DNA of 64,000 bases from Methanolobus sediminis (GTDB lineage: Archaea > Halobacteriota > Methanosarcinia > Methanosarcinales > Methanosarcinaceae), in contig NZ_CP133592.1 of assembly GCF_031312595.1 (NCBI RefSeq), positions 558,001 through 622,000 of the forward strand, in the 5' to 3' direction. Position numbers and translations under genes: made by a program. The notes beneath the pieces are model-generated. The model did no database searches and was not told where the DNA came from. It saw only the letters and a program-made list of their open reading frames with translations. This document shows, piece by piece, positions 43,828 through 51,726 of the stretch. How positions within the stretch are numbered: the first letter of the stretch is position 1; every line of letters starts with the position of its first letter.

Positions 43828-45033
43828 ATGACAAAAAAATTAAACTTGAATGAGAGATGGACAGGCTTTATAGCAGGAACTGTTTCTTTAGTTGTTGTAT
43901 ATGCTGCCTCGTCTGCTCCTATTCCTCTTTTAAACACGTATCTTCGGACCCTTGATCTTACAAGTGGAGATCTTTCCATGACAGCAGTTGCATACTTTGT
44001 TGGATGTGTAATATCACTGCTGACGTTTGCCAGAGTATCAAATCATTTAGGGCGGCGTCCGGTGTCACTTGCTACATTAGCACTTTCTGCAATTGCATGT
44101 ATTATATTTATTTACGTTCAGAATGCACCAATGCTTTTGACTGGAAGATTTGTACAGGGAATTGCTTCCGGTCTGGCATCCAGTACAATTACTGCATATA
44201 CTGTGGATAATGCACCAGCTTCTCCAAAATGGCTAAGCGCGGCAGTTATCAGTGGAGCACCTGTGATTGGGCTTTCAGCAGGTGCGTTTGGTGCCGGTGT
44301 TATAAAAGAGTACAATTTGGGCTCCATGTCATTCACATATGAGATATTCATTGTTGTGCTTGCTTTTTGTGCAATGCTGGTAGCAGCAGGTCCGGAGACA
44401 GTAACACGTACTAGGGGAGTTATCACTTCCATGGTTCCGCGAATATCCATACCCCGGAATATTTACTATCTTCTTCCGGCTGCAATTAGTATTTTTGTTG
44501 GAACCTGGGCTATTGGTGGATTTTATCAGGCTTTCAGTTCGACCATGGCAGCAGACCTGCTTAATTCAAATAGTATTATAGTAGCTGCAGCGGTGTTTGC
44601 CTGTTTGATGACGCCCTATGCCATAGGTGGCTGGTTAAGTGGACGTTTTGAACCTGATGAAGCTCAACGTATTGGAATAGTAGCCTTTTTCCTGTGTATT
44701 ATGGCTGTCATTTATTCACTGAAGATCAGCATCATGATTCCTTTCTTAATTGCAACTGTGCTTGCGGGAATATCGCAGGGTTTAGGATTTACTGGAAGTA
44801 TGCGGAGTTTGCTGGATAAGACCAGTCAGGAAGACAGAGCAGGGCTGCTTTCAAGTATTTATCTAATATCATATAGTGGTGCAGCCATCCCAAATCTGAT
44901 CGTAGCACGGTTAGCCAATGGTTTCACTTTATTTGAAATCGCAGTTGGATACGGCCTGCTAGTAGCATTGGCTTGCATAATTTCACTCTTCGCTTTAAGC
45001 AGAAACAAGAGACAGCATGGTTTAAAAGGGTAA
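43828..45033 (+). CDS. MFS transporter, 12 TM
   Basis: A 401-residue major facilitator with 12 helices. Helix 1 is FIAGTVSLVVVYAASSAPIPL, followed by the motif-A-like loop RVSNHLGRRPVSLATLALSA; helices 4-5 hold GRFVQGIASGLASSTITAYTVD. It resembles the DHA1 drug:proton antiporter group. ATG 43828 gives the conserved start; an upstream TTG at 43753 overlaps the small gene. It ends the DUF3737 operon, which therefore encodes a complete cytoplasm-envelope-export set. Confidence 0.88.
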   Translation: MTKKLNLNERWTGFIAGTVSLVVVYAASSAPIPLLNTYLRTLDLTSGDLSMTAVAYFVGCVISLLTFARVSNHLGRRPVSLATLALSAIACIIFIYVQNAPMLLTGRFVQGIASGLASSTITAYTVDNAPASPKWLSAAVISGAPVIGLSAGAFGAGVIKEYNLGSMSFTYEIFIVVLAFCAMLVAAGPETVTRTRGVITSMVPRISIPRNIYYLLPAAISIFVGTWAIGGFYQAFSSTMAADLLNSNSIIVAAAVFACLMTPYAIGGWLSGRFEPDEAQRIGIVAFFLCIMAVIYSLKISIMIPFLIATVLAGISQGLGFTGSMRSLLDKTSQEDRAGLLSSIYLISYSGAAIPNLIVARLANGFTLFEIAVGYGLLVALACIISLFALSRNKRQHGLKG

Positions 45034-45061
45034 ATATGCTATTAATTTTTTAACAACTATA

Positions 45062-45079
45062 TGAGTGATTAGTCAATCA
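45062..45079 (+). promoter_or_regulatory. TetR-type operator, distal of the hydrolase pair
   Basis: TGAGTGATTAGTCAATCA, 29 bases after the stop of the MFS gene. An AAATATATAC TATA element (45085-45094) follows. Confidence 0.7.
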
Positions 45080-45112
45080 CAACAAATATATACTACAAAT
45101 ACCATCTATTAA

Positions 45113-45130
45113 TGACTGGTTAGTCAGTCA
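45113..45130 (+). promoter_or_regulatory. TetR-type operator, proximal of the hydrolase pair
   Basis: TGACTGGTTAGTCAGTCA, 51 bp from its partner and 34 bases before the start at 45165; it would cover the transcription start set by the TATA between the two sites. Confidence 0.7.
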
Positions 45131-45164
45131 AACTATGATGCTTACGAGATCAGAGGTCAAAAAG

Positions 45165-46154
45165 ATGAAATCAGAAAATAACAATACAAATGCTGTAGAC
45201 CCTAGTGGTCTTACTTTTACACTGAGTGAAAATGTAACTGCAGAAGAAGTCAGATTCAAAAACAAATACGGGATCACAGTTGCAGCTCATCTGTACCTGT
45301 CAAAAGACATTGATACATCCAAACAATACCCTGCAATTATTATCGGAACTCCTTACGGTGGAGTTAAGGAGCAGGGTGCGGGTATCTATGCACAGACACT
45401 GGCACAGAGAGGTTTTGTTACCATGGCATTCGACGAGTCATATAACGGAGAAAGCGATGGAGAACCAAGACATATCTCATCTCCTGATCTGTTCGTTGAA
45501 GACTTCAGTGCAGCAGTTGACTTTATTGGAACAAGAGACTTTGTAGATAGGGAGAAGATCGGGGCGATCGGTATCTGCGGCAGTGGAGCATTTTCACTTA
45601 CTGCAGCTCAGGTTGACCCACGTATCAAAGCAGTCGCTACTGCAAGTATGTATGATATGAGCAGAATGCTGCGTAAAGGATGGATGGATTCCATGACTGA
45701 TGAACAGCGTGCTGAAACTCTGGTTCAGCTCGGCGAGCAGCGCTGGACAGATTTTGAAAATGGCGCTCCACTACTGCCTGAAGGATTCCCTCGTGAACCC
45801 GCAGATTCAGTTCCTGAAGAACTTGACCCGATCACAAGTGAATTCTTTGAATATTATGCAATGAAAAGAGGATTCCATATTAACGCAGCAGCAGCATTCA
45901 CTGTCACAAGTACCATGTCATTCATGAACTTCCCTTTGCTGAACTACATTGACACAATTTCACCAAGGCCAATTCTGTTCATCATCGGCGAGAATGCTCA
46001 CTCCAGGTATTTCAGTGAGGATGCCTATAAAATGGCTGCTGAGCCTAAAGAGCTCTACATTGTCCCAGAAGCAAGACACATCGATCTGTATGACAGGACC
46101 GATATGATCCCATTCGACAAACTGGAATCATTCTTCAAAGAAAATCTAGCTTAA
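45165..46154 (+). CDS. Alpha/beta hydrolase, cytoplasmic sister
   Basis: A 329-residue alpha/beta hydrolase very similar to the catalytic domain of the lipoprotein at 36336: the same YGGVKEQGAG, FDESYNG, PRHISSPDLFVEDFSAAVDFIGTRDF, GICGSGA nucleophile elbow and EARHIDLYDRTD histidine. It lacks any signal peptide, so the two act on opposite sides of the membrane. ATG 45165 follows GAGGTC; ATG 45135 would begin only 4 bases behind the operator. Monocistronic under its own operator pair. Confidence 0.88.
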   Translation: MKSENNNTNAVDPSGLTFTLSENVTAEEVRFKNKYGITVAAHLYLSKDIDTSKQYPAIIIGTPYGGVKEQGAGIYAQTLAQRGFVTMAFDESYNGESDGEPRHISSPDLFVEDFSAAVDFIGTRDFVDREKIGAIGICGSGAFSLTAAQVDPRIKAVATASMYDMSRMLRKGWMDSMTDEQRAETLVQLGEQRWTDFENGAPLLPEGFPREPADSVPEELDPITSEFFEYYAMKRGFHINAAAAFTVTSTMSFMNFPLLNYIDTISPRPILFIIGENAHSRYFSEDAYKMAAEPKELYIVPEARHIDLYDRTDMIPFDKLESFFKENLA

Positions 46155-46168
46155 ATAATCCTCTCTAT

Positions 46169-46227
46169 CCGGCATTTACGGTCGTGGCAGATTGCTGTTC
46201 TTATGAAGCGACGACAGTAATTGCCGG
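46169..46227. repeat. Imperfect inverted repeat, 17-bp arms
   Basis: CCGGCATTTACGGTCGT (46169-46185) and ACGACAGTAATTGCCGG (46211-46227) pair over 15 of 17 positions around a 25-nt loop. It follows the hydrolase stop and may stop transcription, but no T-run follows. Confidence 0.5.
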
Positions 46228-46282
46228 AAAGCATGTACTTAAAAACGGCTTAAAAACGATATCAATCCCGAAGAAAAAAACC

Positions 46283-46320
46283 AGAGACCTGTGAAAAAAA
46301 CGATTCGGGTCTCTTTTTCT
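46283..46320 (+). terminator. Intrinsic-type terminator
   Basis: AGAGACC (46283-46289) pairs with GGTCTCT (46308-46314), followed by a T5 run. It separates the hydrolase unit from the aldo/keto reductase genes. Confidence 0.65.
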
Positions 46321-46376
46321 TCAGGAAAGCCCGCAATTAGAGCAATTATATTCTCCTGGCAAGTGAGCGAAAAATT

Positions 46377-47471
46377 ATGGAATACAGAAGTTTGCCAAAT
46401 AGCAATGACAAAATAAGCACAATTGGCATTGGGGCAGGAAACCTGCATGAATCTACATCGCAGGAGATCGTAGACATCATCGATCATGCAATAGAAAATG
46501 GCATAAACATCATTGATGCGGTCATGCCCACTTCCAAAGCAGCAAAACCTATAGCACAGGCACTTAAAGGACGGCGGGATGAGATGAACCTGCAGATGCA
46601 TCTGGGTGCTGTCTATCCTAAAGGGACATATACGAGGGTAAGAAATCTTGAAAAAGTACAGACCGGTTTTGAGAAGGAACTCAAAAAATACGGTACAGAC
46701 TATGCTGACATCGGTATAATTCATTGTGTTGACGAAGTTGGTGATTTTGAAAAGATCATGTCAGACGGTATTTTTGACTATGCCCGAAAGCTAAAGCGCG
46801 AAGGAACAATTCGCTATCTTGGTTTTTCTTCACATTCCCCGGATATATGCAGACTCTTTCTCGATACGGGAGAGATCGATATTTTTATGTTCAGTCTTAA
46901 TGCAGCCTATGATTTTGAACCCTCCGAAGGTAAGCTGGTCTTGTCCCACAAACGCATGGAACTCTATCGGGAATGTGAAAAAAACGGAGTCGGCATTACA
47001 GTAATGAAGCCTTATGATGGTGGAAAACTGCTGAATGCAAAAACATCTCCCTTAAACGTTGAAATGAGTGTCAACCAATGCATACAGTATGCTCTGGATC
47101 GTCCGGCTGTTCTCTCATGTCTGGCAGGTGTACGTTCCAGAGACGATCTGGAGGAAGCACTCAATTATTTCTCCGCTTCTGCTGATGAAAGGAACTATTC
47201 GTTTATCGGGAATCTTCCGCATAAAAACATACAGGACACCTGTATTTATTGCAATCACTGCCAACCCTGTCCATCTGGAATCGATATTGGTTCTGTGAAC
47301 AAATATACGGATCTGGCAAAAGCAGGTGATGAACTCGCAAAAGACCATTACATGAAATTAAGCAAAAATGCAAACGATTGCACAGAATGTGGTGTTTGCG
47401 AAGAGAACTGTCCTTTCCATGTGGATGTCCGCAGCAGGATGAAAGAAGCCAGGACTTATTTTTCAAAATAA
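46377..47471 (+). CDS. Aldo/keto reductase with C-terminal ferredoxin domain (1)
   Basis: A 364-residue fusion. The AKR TIM barrel (about 1-265) shows GIGAGNLHESTSQEIVDIIDHAIENGINIID, the DYADIGIIHCVDE strand and RYLGFSSHSPDICRLFL. Several catalytic positions differ from canonical AKRs (the YTE/Y-K residues are not obvious in the first strands), so a reductase on sugars is not certain. The C-terminal tail has two 4Fe-4S motifs, CIYCNHCQPCP and CTECGVCEENCP. Such fusions receive electrons from ferredoxin-type donors. Confidence 0.88.
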   Translation: MEYRSLPNSNDKISTIGIGAGNLHESTSQEIVDIIDHAIENGINIIDAVMPTSKAAKPIAQALKGRRDEMNLQMHLGAVYPKGTYTRVRNLEKVQTGFEKELKKYGTDYADIGIIHCVDEVGDFEKIMSDGIFDYARKLKREGTIRYLGFSSHSPDICRLFLDTGEIDIFMFSLNAAYDFEPSEGKLVLSHKRMELYRECEKNGVGITVMKPYDGGKLLNAKTSPLNVEMSVNQCIQYALDRPAVLSCLAGVRSRDDLEEALNYFSASADERNYSFIGNLPHKNIQDTCIYCNHCQPCPSGIDIGSVNKYTDLAKAGDELAKDHYMKLSKNANDCTECGVCEENCPFHVDVRSRMKEARTYFSK

Positions 47472-47538
47472 CTACAGTAATTAGAGACGAAAATCTTAGT
47501 GACTAAAAATTAACAATTCAAAATACAGGAGAACTAAA

Positions 47539-48738
47539 ATGTTATACAGAAAAATGCCAAAGAATGGAGACGAACTTTCTATTCTCGGATTCGGATGCAT
47601 GCGTCTCGCATCAAAAGAAGACGGTAGTATTGATGAAGAAAGAGCTACCATGCAGGTACGTGATGCAATCGATCAGGGAGTGAACTATGTTGATACAGCC
47701 TGGCCATATCACATGGGAGCAAGCGAGCCTTTCCTTGGTCGTGCTCTTGCAGATGGATACCGTGAAAAAGTAAAGATAGCAACAAAACTTCCATCATGGC
47801 TTATAGAGAAACGTGAGGATATGGATTACTATCTGAACGCTCAGCTTGAGAAGTTGAACACCGACCATATAGACTATTACCTCATACACGCTCTTGTTGG
47901 CGACCTGTGGAACAATGTTGATAAATTAGGTGTAGCTGATTTCCTTGACAAAGCCAAAGCTGATGGTCGCATTATCAATGCAGGTTTTTCTTTCCACGGA
48001 GCATCAGAAGATTTCAACCGCATAGTAGATGCTTACAACTGGGATTTCTGCCAGATACAGTATAACTATCTGGATGAAAAGAACCAGGCAGGAAAAACCG
48101 GTCTGGAATATGCAGCCTCAAAAGATCTTGGAGTTATCATAATGGAGCCTCTTCGCGGAGGAAGCCTTACAAAAACTATACCTCAGGCGGTGGAAGAAAT
48201 ATGGAACGAGGCACCTATTAAAAGAACACCAGCAGAATGGGCTCTGCGTTGGGTTTGGAACCATCCGGAAGTTACGGTGGTCCTTTCAGGTATGAGCGAG
48301 GAAGCTCATGTTGAAGAGAATCTCAGGATTGCAGGAGAAGCACATCCAGATTCACTCACTGAAGGAGAAATGCAACTTGTGAAGAGAGTGGAAAATAAGT
48401 ACCGTGAATTGATGAAGGTAGAATGTACCGGTTGCCAGTACTGCATGCCATGTCCGGCAGGTGTGAATATTCCACTTTGTTTTGAGATGTACAACAACCT
48501 TTACCTTGAGGACGATCCAGACACAGTAAGGTTCATGTATGCTGCACGTGTGGGCGGTGCTGTTGGTACAGGTGGAGAAGAGTTTGCCTCCCTGTGTGTC
48601 CAGTGTGGACAATGTCTTGAGAAATGTCCACAGCACATTGACATACCAACAGTTCTCGGATCGGTTGTAGAAGAATTGGAAGGTTCTGATCTTGAGCAGA
48701 GAGCCACCATGGCAAGGGAGATGTTCAAGCAGGTATAA
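47539..48738 (+). CDS. Aldo/keto reductase with C-terminal ferredoxin domain (2)
   Basis: A 399-residue AKR-ferredoxin fusion: SILGFGCMRLASKEDGSIDEERATMQVRDAIDQGVNYVDTAWPYHMGASE carries the canonical Asp and Tyr of the AKR active site, followed by VKIATKLPSW (Lys) and DYYLIHALVG (His). The tail has CTGCQYCMPCPAGVNI and CVQCGQCLEKCPQHIDIP, two 4Fe-4S motifs. It is probably an oxidoreductase linking ferredoxin to a carbonyl substrate. CAGGAGA precedes the start. It follows the first fusion by 67 bp, so the two are likely one operon. Confidence 0.93.
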   Translation: MLYRKMPKNGDELSILGFGCMRLASKEDGSIDEERATMQVRDAIDQGVNYVDTAWPYHMGASEPFLGRALADGYREKVKIATKLPSWLIEKREDMDYYLNAQLEKLNTDHIDYYLIHALVGDLWNNVDKLGVADFLDKAKADGRIINAGFSFHGASEDFNRIVDAYNWDFCQIQYNYLDEKNQAGKTGLEYAASKDLGVIIMEPLRGGSLTKTIPQAVEEIWNEAPIKRTPAEWALRWVWNHPEVTVVLSGMSEEAHVEENLRIAGEAHPDSLTEGEMQLVKRVENKYRELMKVECTGCQYCMPCPAGVNIPLCFEMYNNLYLEDDPDTVRFMYAARVGGAVGTGGEEFASLCVQCGQCLEKCPQHIDIPTVLGSVVEELEGSDLEQRATMAREMFKQV

Positions 48739-48751
48739 TTCTAAAAAAGAG

Positions 48752-48847
48752 ATGAGTCAAATGATTAACTTGGCAGAAGGAGTTGCAAGAAAAACTTATT
48801 CTGCTGTTCCCAAAAGAGCTGAATTAAAAAACAAACTGGAACACTAA
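48752..48847 (+). CDS. Possible small protein, 31 aa
   Basis: Thirty-one codons, MSQMINLAEGVARKTYSAVP then KRAELKNKLEH, a basic amphipathic helix. ATG 48761 is an alternative start behind AAGAGATGA. Nothing recognised; it may be the relic of a longer gene between the reductase and flavoprotein genes. Confidence 0.3.
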   Translation: MSQMINLAEGVARKTYSAVPKRAELKNKLEH

Positions 48848-48897
48848 TAACTCTATTAACTGAAAGAACCCATTAAAGATTAAAAAGAGATGGTCAT

Positions 48898-49551
48898 ATG
48901 AAGGTAATAGCAATAAACGGAAGCCCTAGAAAGAACTGGAACACTGCAACACTTCTTGAGCATGCGCTTAAAGGAGCTGGATCCAGGGGTGCAGAAACAG
49001 AACTCATCCACCTATACGATCTGGATTATAAAGGATGTATAAGTTGCTTTGCCTGCAAGAGAATAGGCTTCCAAGATGGTATTTGTACTATGAAAGATGA
49101 CCTGAAAAATGTCCTTGAGAAAATAGAAGAAGCTGATGTTCTTATTTTTGGTTCCCCTATTTACTTCGGTGATGTGACAGGAGAGATGAGGTCTTTCCTG
49201 GAAAGATTATTTTTCCAGTACCTTGTATATGATGAGAACTACTCTGTGAACTGTCAGAAAAAGACAGCTACTGCTTTTATGTACACCATGAATGTTAACG
49301 AGCAGCAGATGAAAATGCTGGGTTATGATTCTTCTATTTTCAGGAACATGGAAATGCAGCTACAGAGGTTTTTCGGATATACGGAATCACTATGCGCATT
49401 CGACACATATCAGTTCGATGATTACTCCAAATATGTTTCAAGTGCTTTCAATGCTGAAGAAAAAGCCAGGAGACGGGAAGAAGAGTTCCCAAAGGATTGT
49501 GCTAAAGCTTTTGAGATGGGAGTCCGATTCGCTGAAAAAGCATCGGAATAA
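48898..49551 (+). CDS. Iron-sulfur flavoprotein-like NAD(P)H:FMN reductase
   Basis: A 217-residue flavodoxin-fold protein of the NADPH-dependent FMN reductase group: AINGSPRKNWNTATLLEHAL (FMN phosphate loop), a YKGCISCFACK cysteine segment with a later GICTM, and FGSPIYFGDVTGEMRSFLERL. The compact C--C--C-------C spacing resembles Isf of Methanosarcina, which binds a 4Fe-4S cluster and FMN and can reduce O2 and H2O2. Cytoplasmic. It ends the accessory island and has no operator of its own. Confidence 0.9.
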   Translation: MKVIAINGSPRKNWNTATLLEHALKGAGSRGAETELIHLYDLDYKGCISCFACKRIGFQDGICTMKDDLKNVLEKIEEADVLIFGSPIYFGDVTGEMRSFLERLFFQYLVYDENYSVNCQKKTATAFMYTMNVNEQQMKMLGYDSSIFRNMEMQLQRFFGYTESLCAFDTYQFDDYSKYVSSAFNAEEKARRREEEFPKDCAKAFEMGVRFAEKASE

Positions 49552-49636
49552 AAAACCATAGACAACAAATAATGCGGAAATCAGAATCTCCAGATTCAGT
49601 TAATTATATTATGTATCCAATGCAGAAGTGAAATAA

Positions 49637-50422
49637 ATGGATCTTAAAACTATATTAGATAAGCTGAAAAATAATGAACTTGATATTGAAACTGCAGAAT
49701 CCGATATCCGTTCAATGGGTTATGTCCCGGTCACAGACATTGCCAAGATCGATACTTTCCGCAAGCATCGTACTGGCATAATGGAAGCTATCCTTGCAGA
49801 AGGCAAGGATCCTGCAGATGTTGTGAAAATTGCAAAAGCACAGGTTGCTGCAAGTGGAAGAGTTCTCATCACAAGGCTCAATGATGGTCACAGGGAAATG
49901 ATCCAGGCCATGTTCAATTCTGATGAACTTGAATGGGACCTTCATTTAAAAGGTGTTGTAGTCCACAACGGTACACCTGTTCCAAGAACCGGAGGGGTCG
50001 TTGCGATAATAACAGCCGGTACAGCTGATATTGATGCAGCCGAAGAAGCAAGAATGGTTGCTCACGAAATGGGATGTGATACAGTTGCTATCTATGATGT
50101 AGGTGTTGCAGGATTCCACAGGCTGGTATCTGAAATGCAGATCCTTAAGGAAAAGAAACCCGATTCAATTGTCGTGGCAGCAGGAAGAGAAGGTACACTG
50201 CCAACAGTGGTTTCAGGTCTTATGGATGTACCTGTGATCGGACTGCCGGTTTCCACAGGTTATGGAGCCGGTGCAAAGGGCGAGGCTGCACTACTTTCCA
50301 TGTTGCAGTCATGTTCCGTACTTTCAGTTGTCAACATAGATGCAGGATTTGTGGCAGGTTCCTTCGCTGCAAGAATTGCAAACAGGGTTGCTGAAGCAAG
50401 GCAAAGTAATGATAAAAAGTGA
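49637..50422 (+). CDS. larB: Pyridinium-3,5-biscarboxylic acid mononucleotide synthase
   Basis: A 261-residue protein matching LarB: an N-terminal helical region (LKTILDKLKNNELDIETAESDI), then a PurE-like domain with VVAIITAGTADIDAAEEARMVAHEMG, VYDVGVAGFHRLVSEMQ and VAAGREGTLPTVVSGLMDVPVIGLPVSTGYGAG. LarB carboxylates nicotinic acid adenine dinucleotide, the first step in building the nickel-pincer nucleotide of lactate racemase. larC follows by 65 bp; larE and a racemase are not in the window. Confidence 0.93.
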   Translation: MDLKTILDKLKNNELDIETAESDIRSMGYVPVTDIAKIDTFRKHRTGIMEAILAEGKDPADVVKIAKAQVAASGRVLITRLNDGHREMIQAMFNSDELEWDLHLKGVVVHNGTPVPRTGGVVAIITAGTADIDAAEEARMVAHEMGCDTVAIYDVGVAGFHRLVSEMQILKEKKPDSIVVAAGREGTLPTVVSGLMDVPVIGLPVSTGYGAGAKGEAALLSMLQSCSVLSVVNIDAGFVAGSFAARIANRVAEARQSNDKK

Positions 50423-50487
50423 CATTTTTGTTTAACGTTTATAATTTAAAACATACAACTTCAAACATATAATCCGGGAATGATAAC

Positions 50488-51675
50488 ATGAAGTCCCTTA
50501 TATTAGATCCGTTCTCAGGTGCAGCCGGTGACATGATACTTGGAAGCCTCATAGACCTTGGAGCAGATGCTGCAAAGATATGCGAAATCATCGAGTCTGC
50601 TGTTGATGTGAAAGTGTCTGTCAGCAGAGCTAACAAAAGAGGCATATCTGCCACCGATGTTAAGATCCATGTAGCACATGAGGAACATTCCAGACATTAT
50701 CACGAGCTTGTGGATATTATCAAGTCAGCAGGACTTCATCCGCAGGTGGAAAAGAGTGCACTCGATGTTTTTGCTATTATGGCTGAAGCTGAATCAAAGG
50801 TACACGGAGAATCTCTTGAAACAATTCATTTTCATGAAGTCGGACAGAACGATGCTCTGGCAGATGTAATCGGCTCCTGTGCAGCAATCCATGAGATTGA
50901 CGCTGAAGCGATATTCTGCACACCTGTCAACGTTGGCGGCGGAAAGGTAAAAGCTGCACACGGGCTTATGGCCGTTCCGGCACCTGCAACACTGGAAATC
51001 CTGCGTTCAGGAAATCTCTCATCTTATGGTTCCGGTAAAAGAGAACTTCTCACACCAACCGGTGCCGCTTTACTATCTTATTTTGCAAAGCCCATTGATA
51101 ACCTGCCAAAAGGAAAGGTTCTTTCAATAGGATACGGTGCAGGCGATGCTGATACCGAAGACCCGAATGTCCTGAGAAGTGTGCTGGTTGAAATGCATGA
51201 TATCCTCACTAAAGACCAGATAGAAGTTCTGGAAACTAATGTTGATGATGTTACCGGTGAAGTTCTTGGAAACCTGTTCGACAAACTTCTAGCAGCAGGT
51301 GCCAGAGATGTTGCCATCACACCAACGATCATGAAAAAAGGCAGGTCAGGCCATATTATCAAGGTTATCACAAAATCCCAGAACAGTGAACGTGTTGCCA
51401 GGGAGATAATGAAAGAGACCGGTACACTGGGTATCCGTGTTATTCCAACAGTACATCGTTTTGTTGCTGACCGCAGGATGGATGAAGTAAGCATCCGGCT
51501 TAAAGGAGAGGAATTTACCAGTGCAGTGAAGATAGCACAGGATAAGACCGGAGAAATCCTGCACATTTCTGCTGAGTATGAAGACTGCCGGAAGATCGCT
51601 GATAAGGTGGGACTGCCGCTTAAAGAAGTGATTCGCAGGGTTGAGGAAGAAGCGTGGGGGAAGTTTGGATTATAA
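50488..51675 (+). CDS. larC: Nickel pincer cofactor biosynthesis protein LarC
   Basis: A 395-residue protein of the LarC (formerly DUF111) family: LILDPFSGAAGDMILGSLIDLGA at the start, the His-rich AHEEHSRHYHEL loop likely involved in nickel binding, FHEVGQNDALADVIGSCAAI, and ETNVDDVTGEVLGNLFDKLLAAGA. LarC inserts nickel into pyridinium-3,5-bisthiocarboxylate mononucleotide using CTP. Here it is a single continuous frame, without the programmed frameshift seen in some bacteria. Confidence 0.94.
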   Translation: MKSLILDPFSGAAGDMILGSLIDLGADAAKICEIIESAVDVKVSVSRANKRGISATDVKIHVAHEEHSRHYHELVDIIKSAGLHPQVEKSALDVFAIMAEAESKVHGESLETIHFHEVGQNDALADVIGSCAAIHEIDAEAIFCTPVNVGGGKVKAAHGLMAVPAPATLEILRSGNLSSYGSGKRELLTPTGAALLSYFAKPIDNLPKGKVLSIGYGAGDADTEDPNVLRSVLVEMHDILTKDQIEVLETNVDDVTGEVLGNLFDKLLAAGARDVAITPTIMKKGRSGHIIKVITKSQNSERVAREIMKETGTLGIRVIPTVHRFVADRRMDEVSIRLKGEEFTSAVKIAQDKTGEILHISAEYEDCRKIADKVGLPLKEVIRRVEEEAWGKFGL

Positions 51676-51726
51676 GTCCAATCTAACCACAAACAATCTA
51701 AACCATCCCGGCAATTAGGAATTCAG

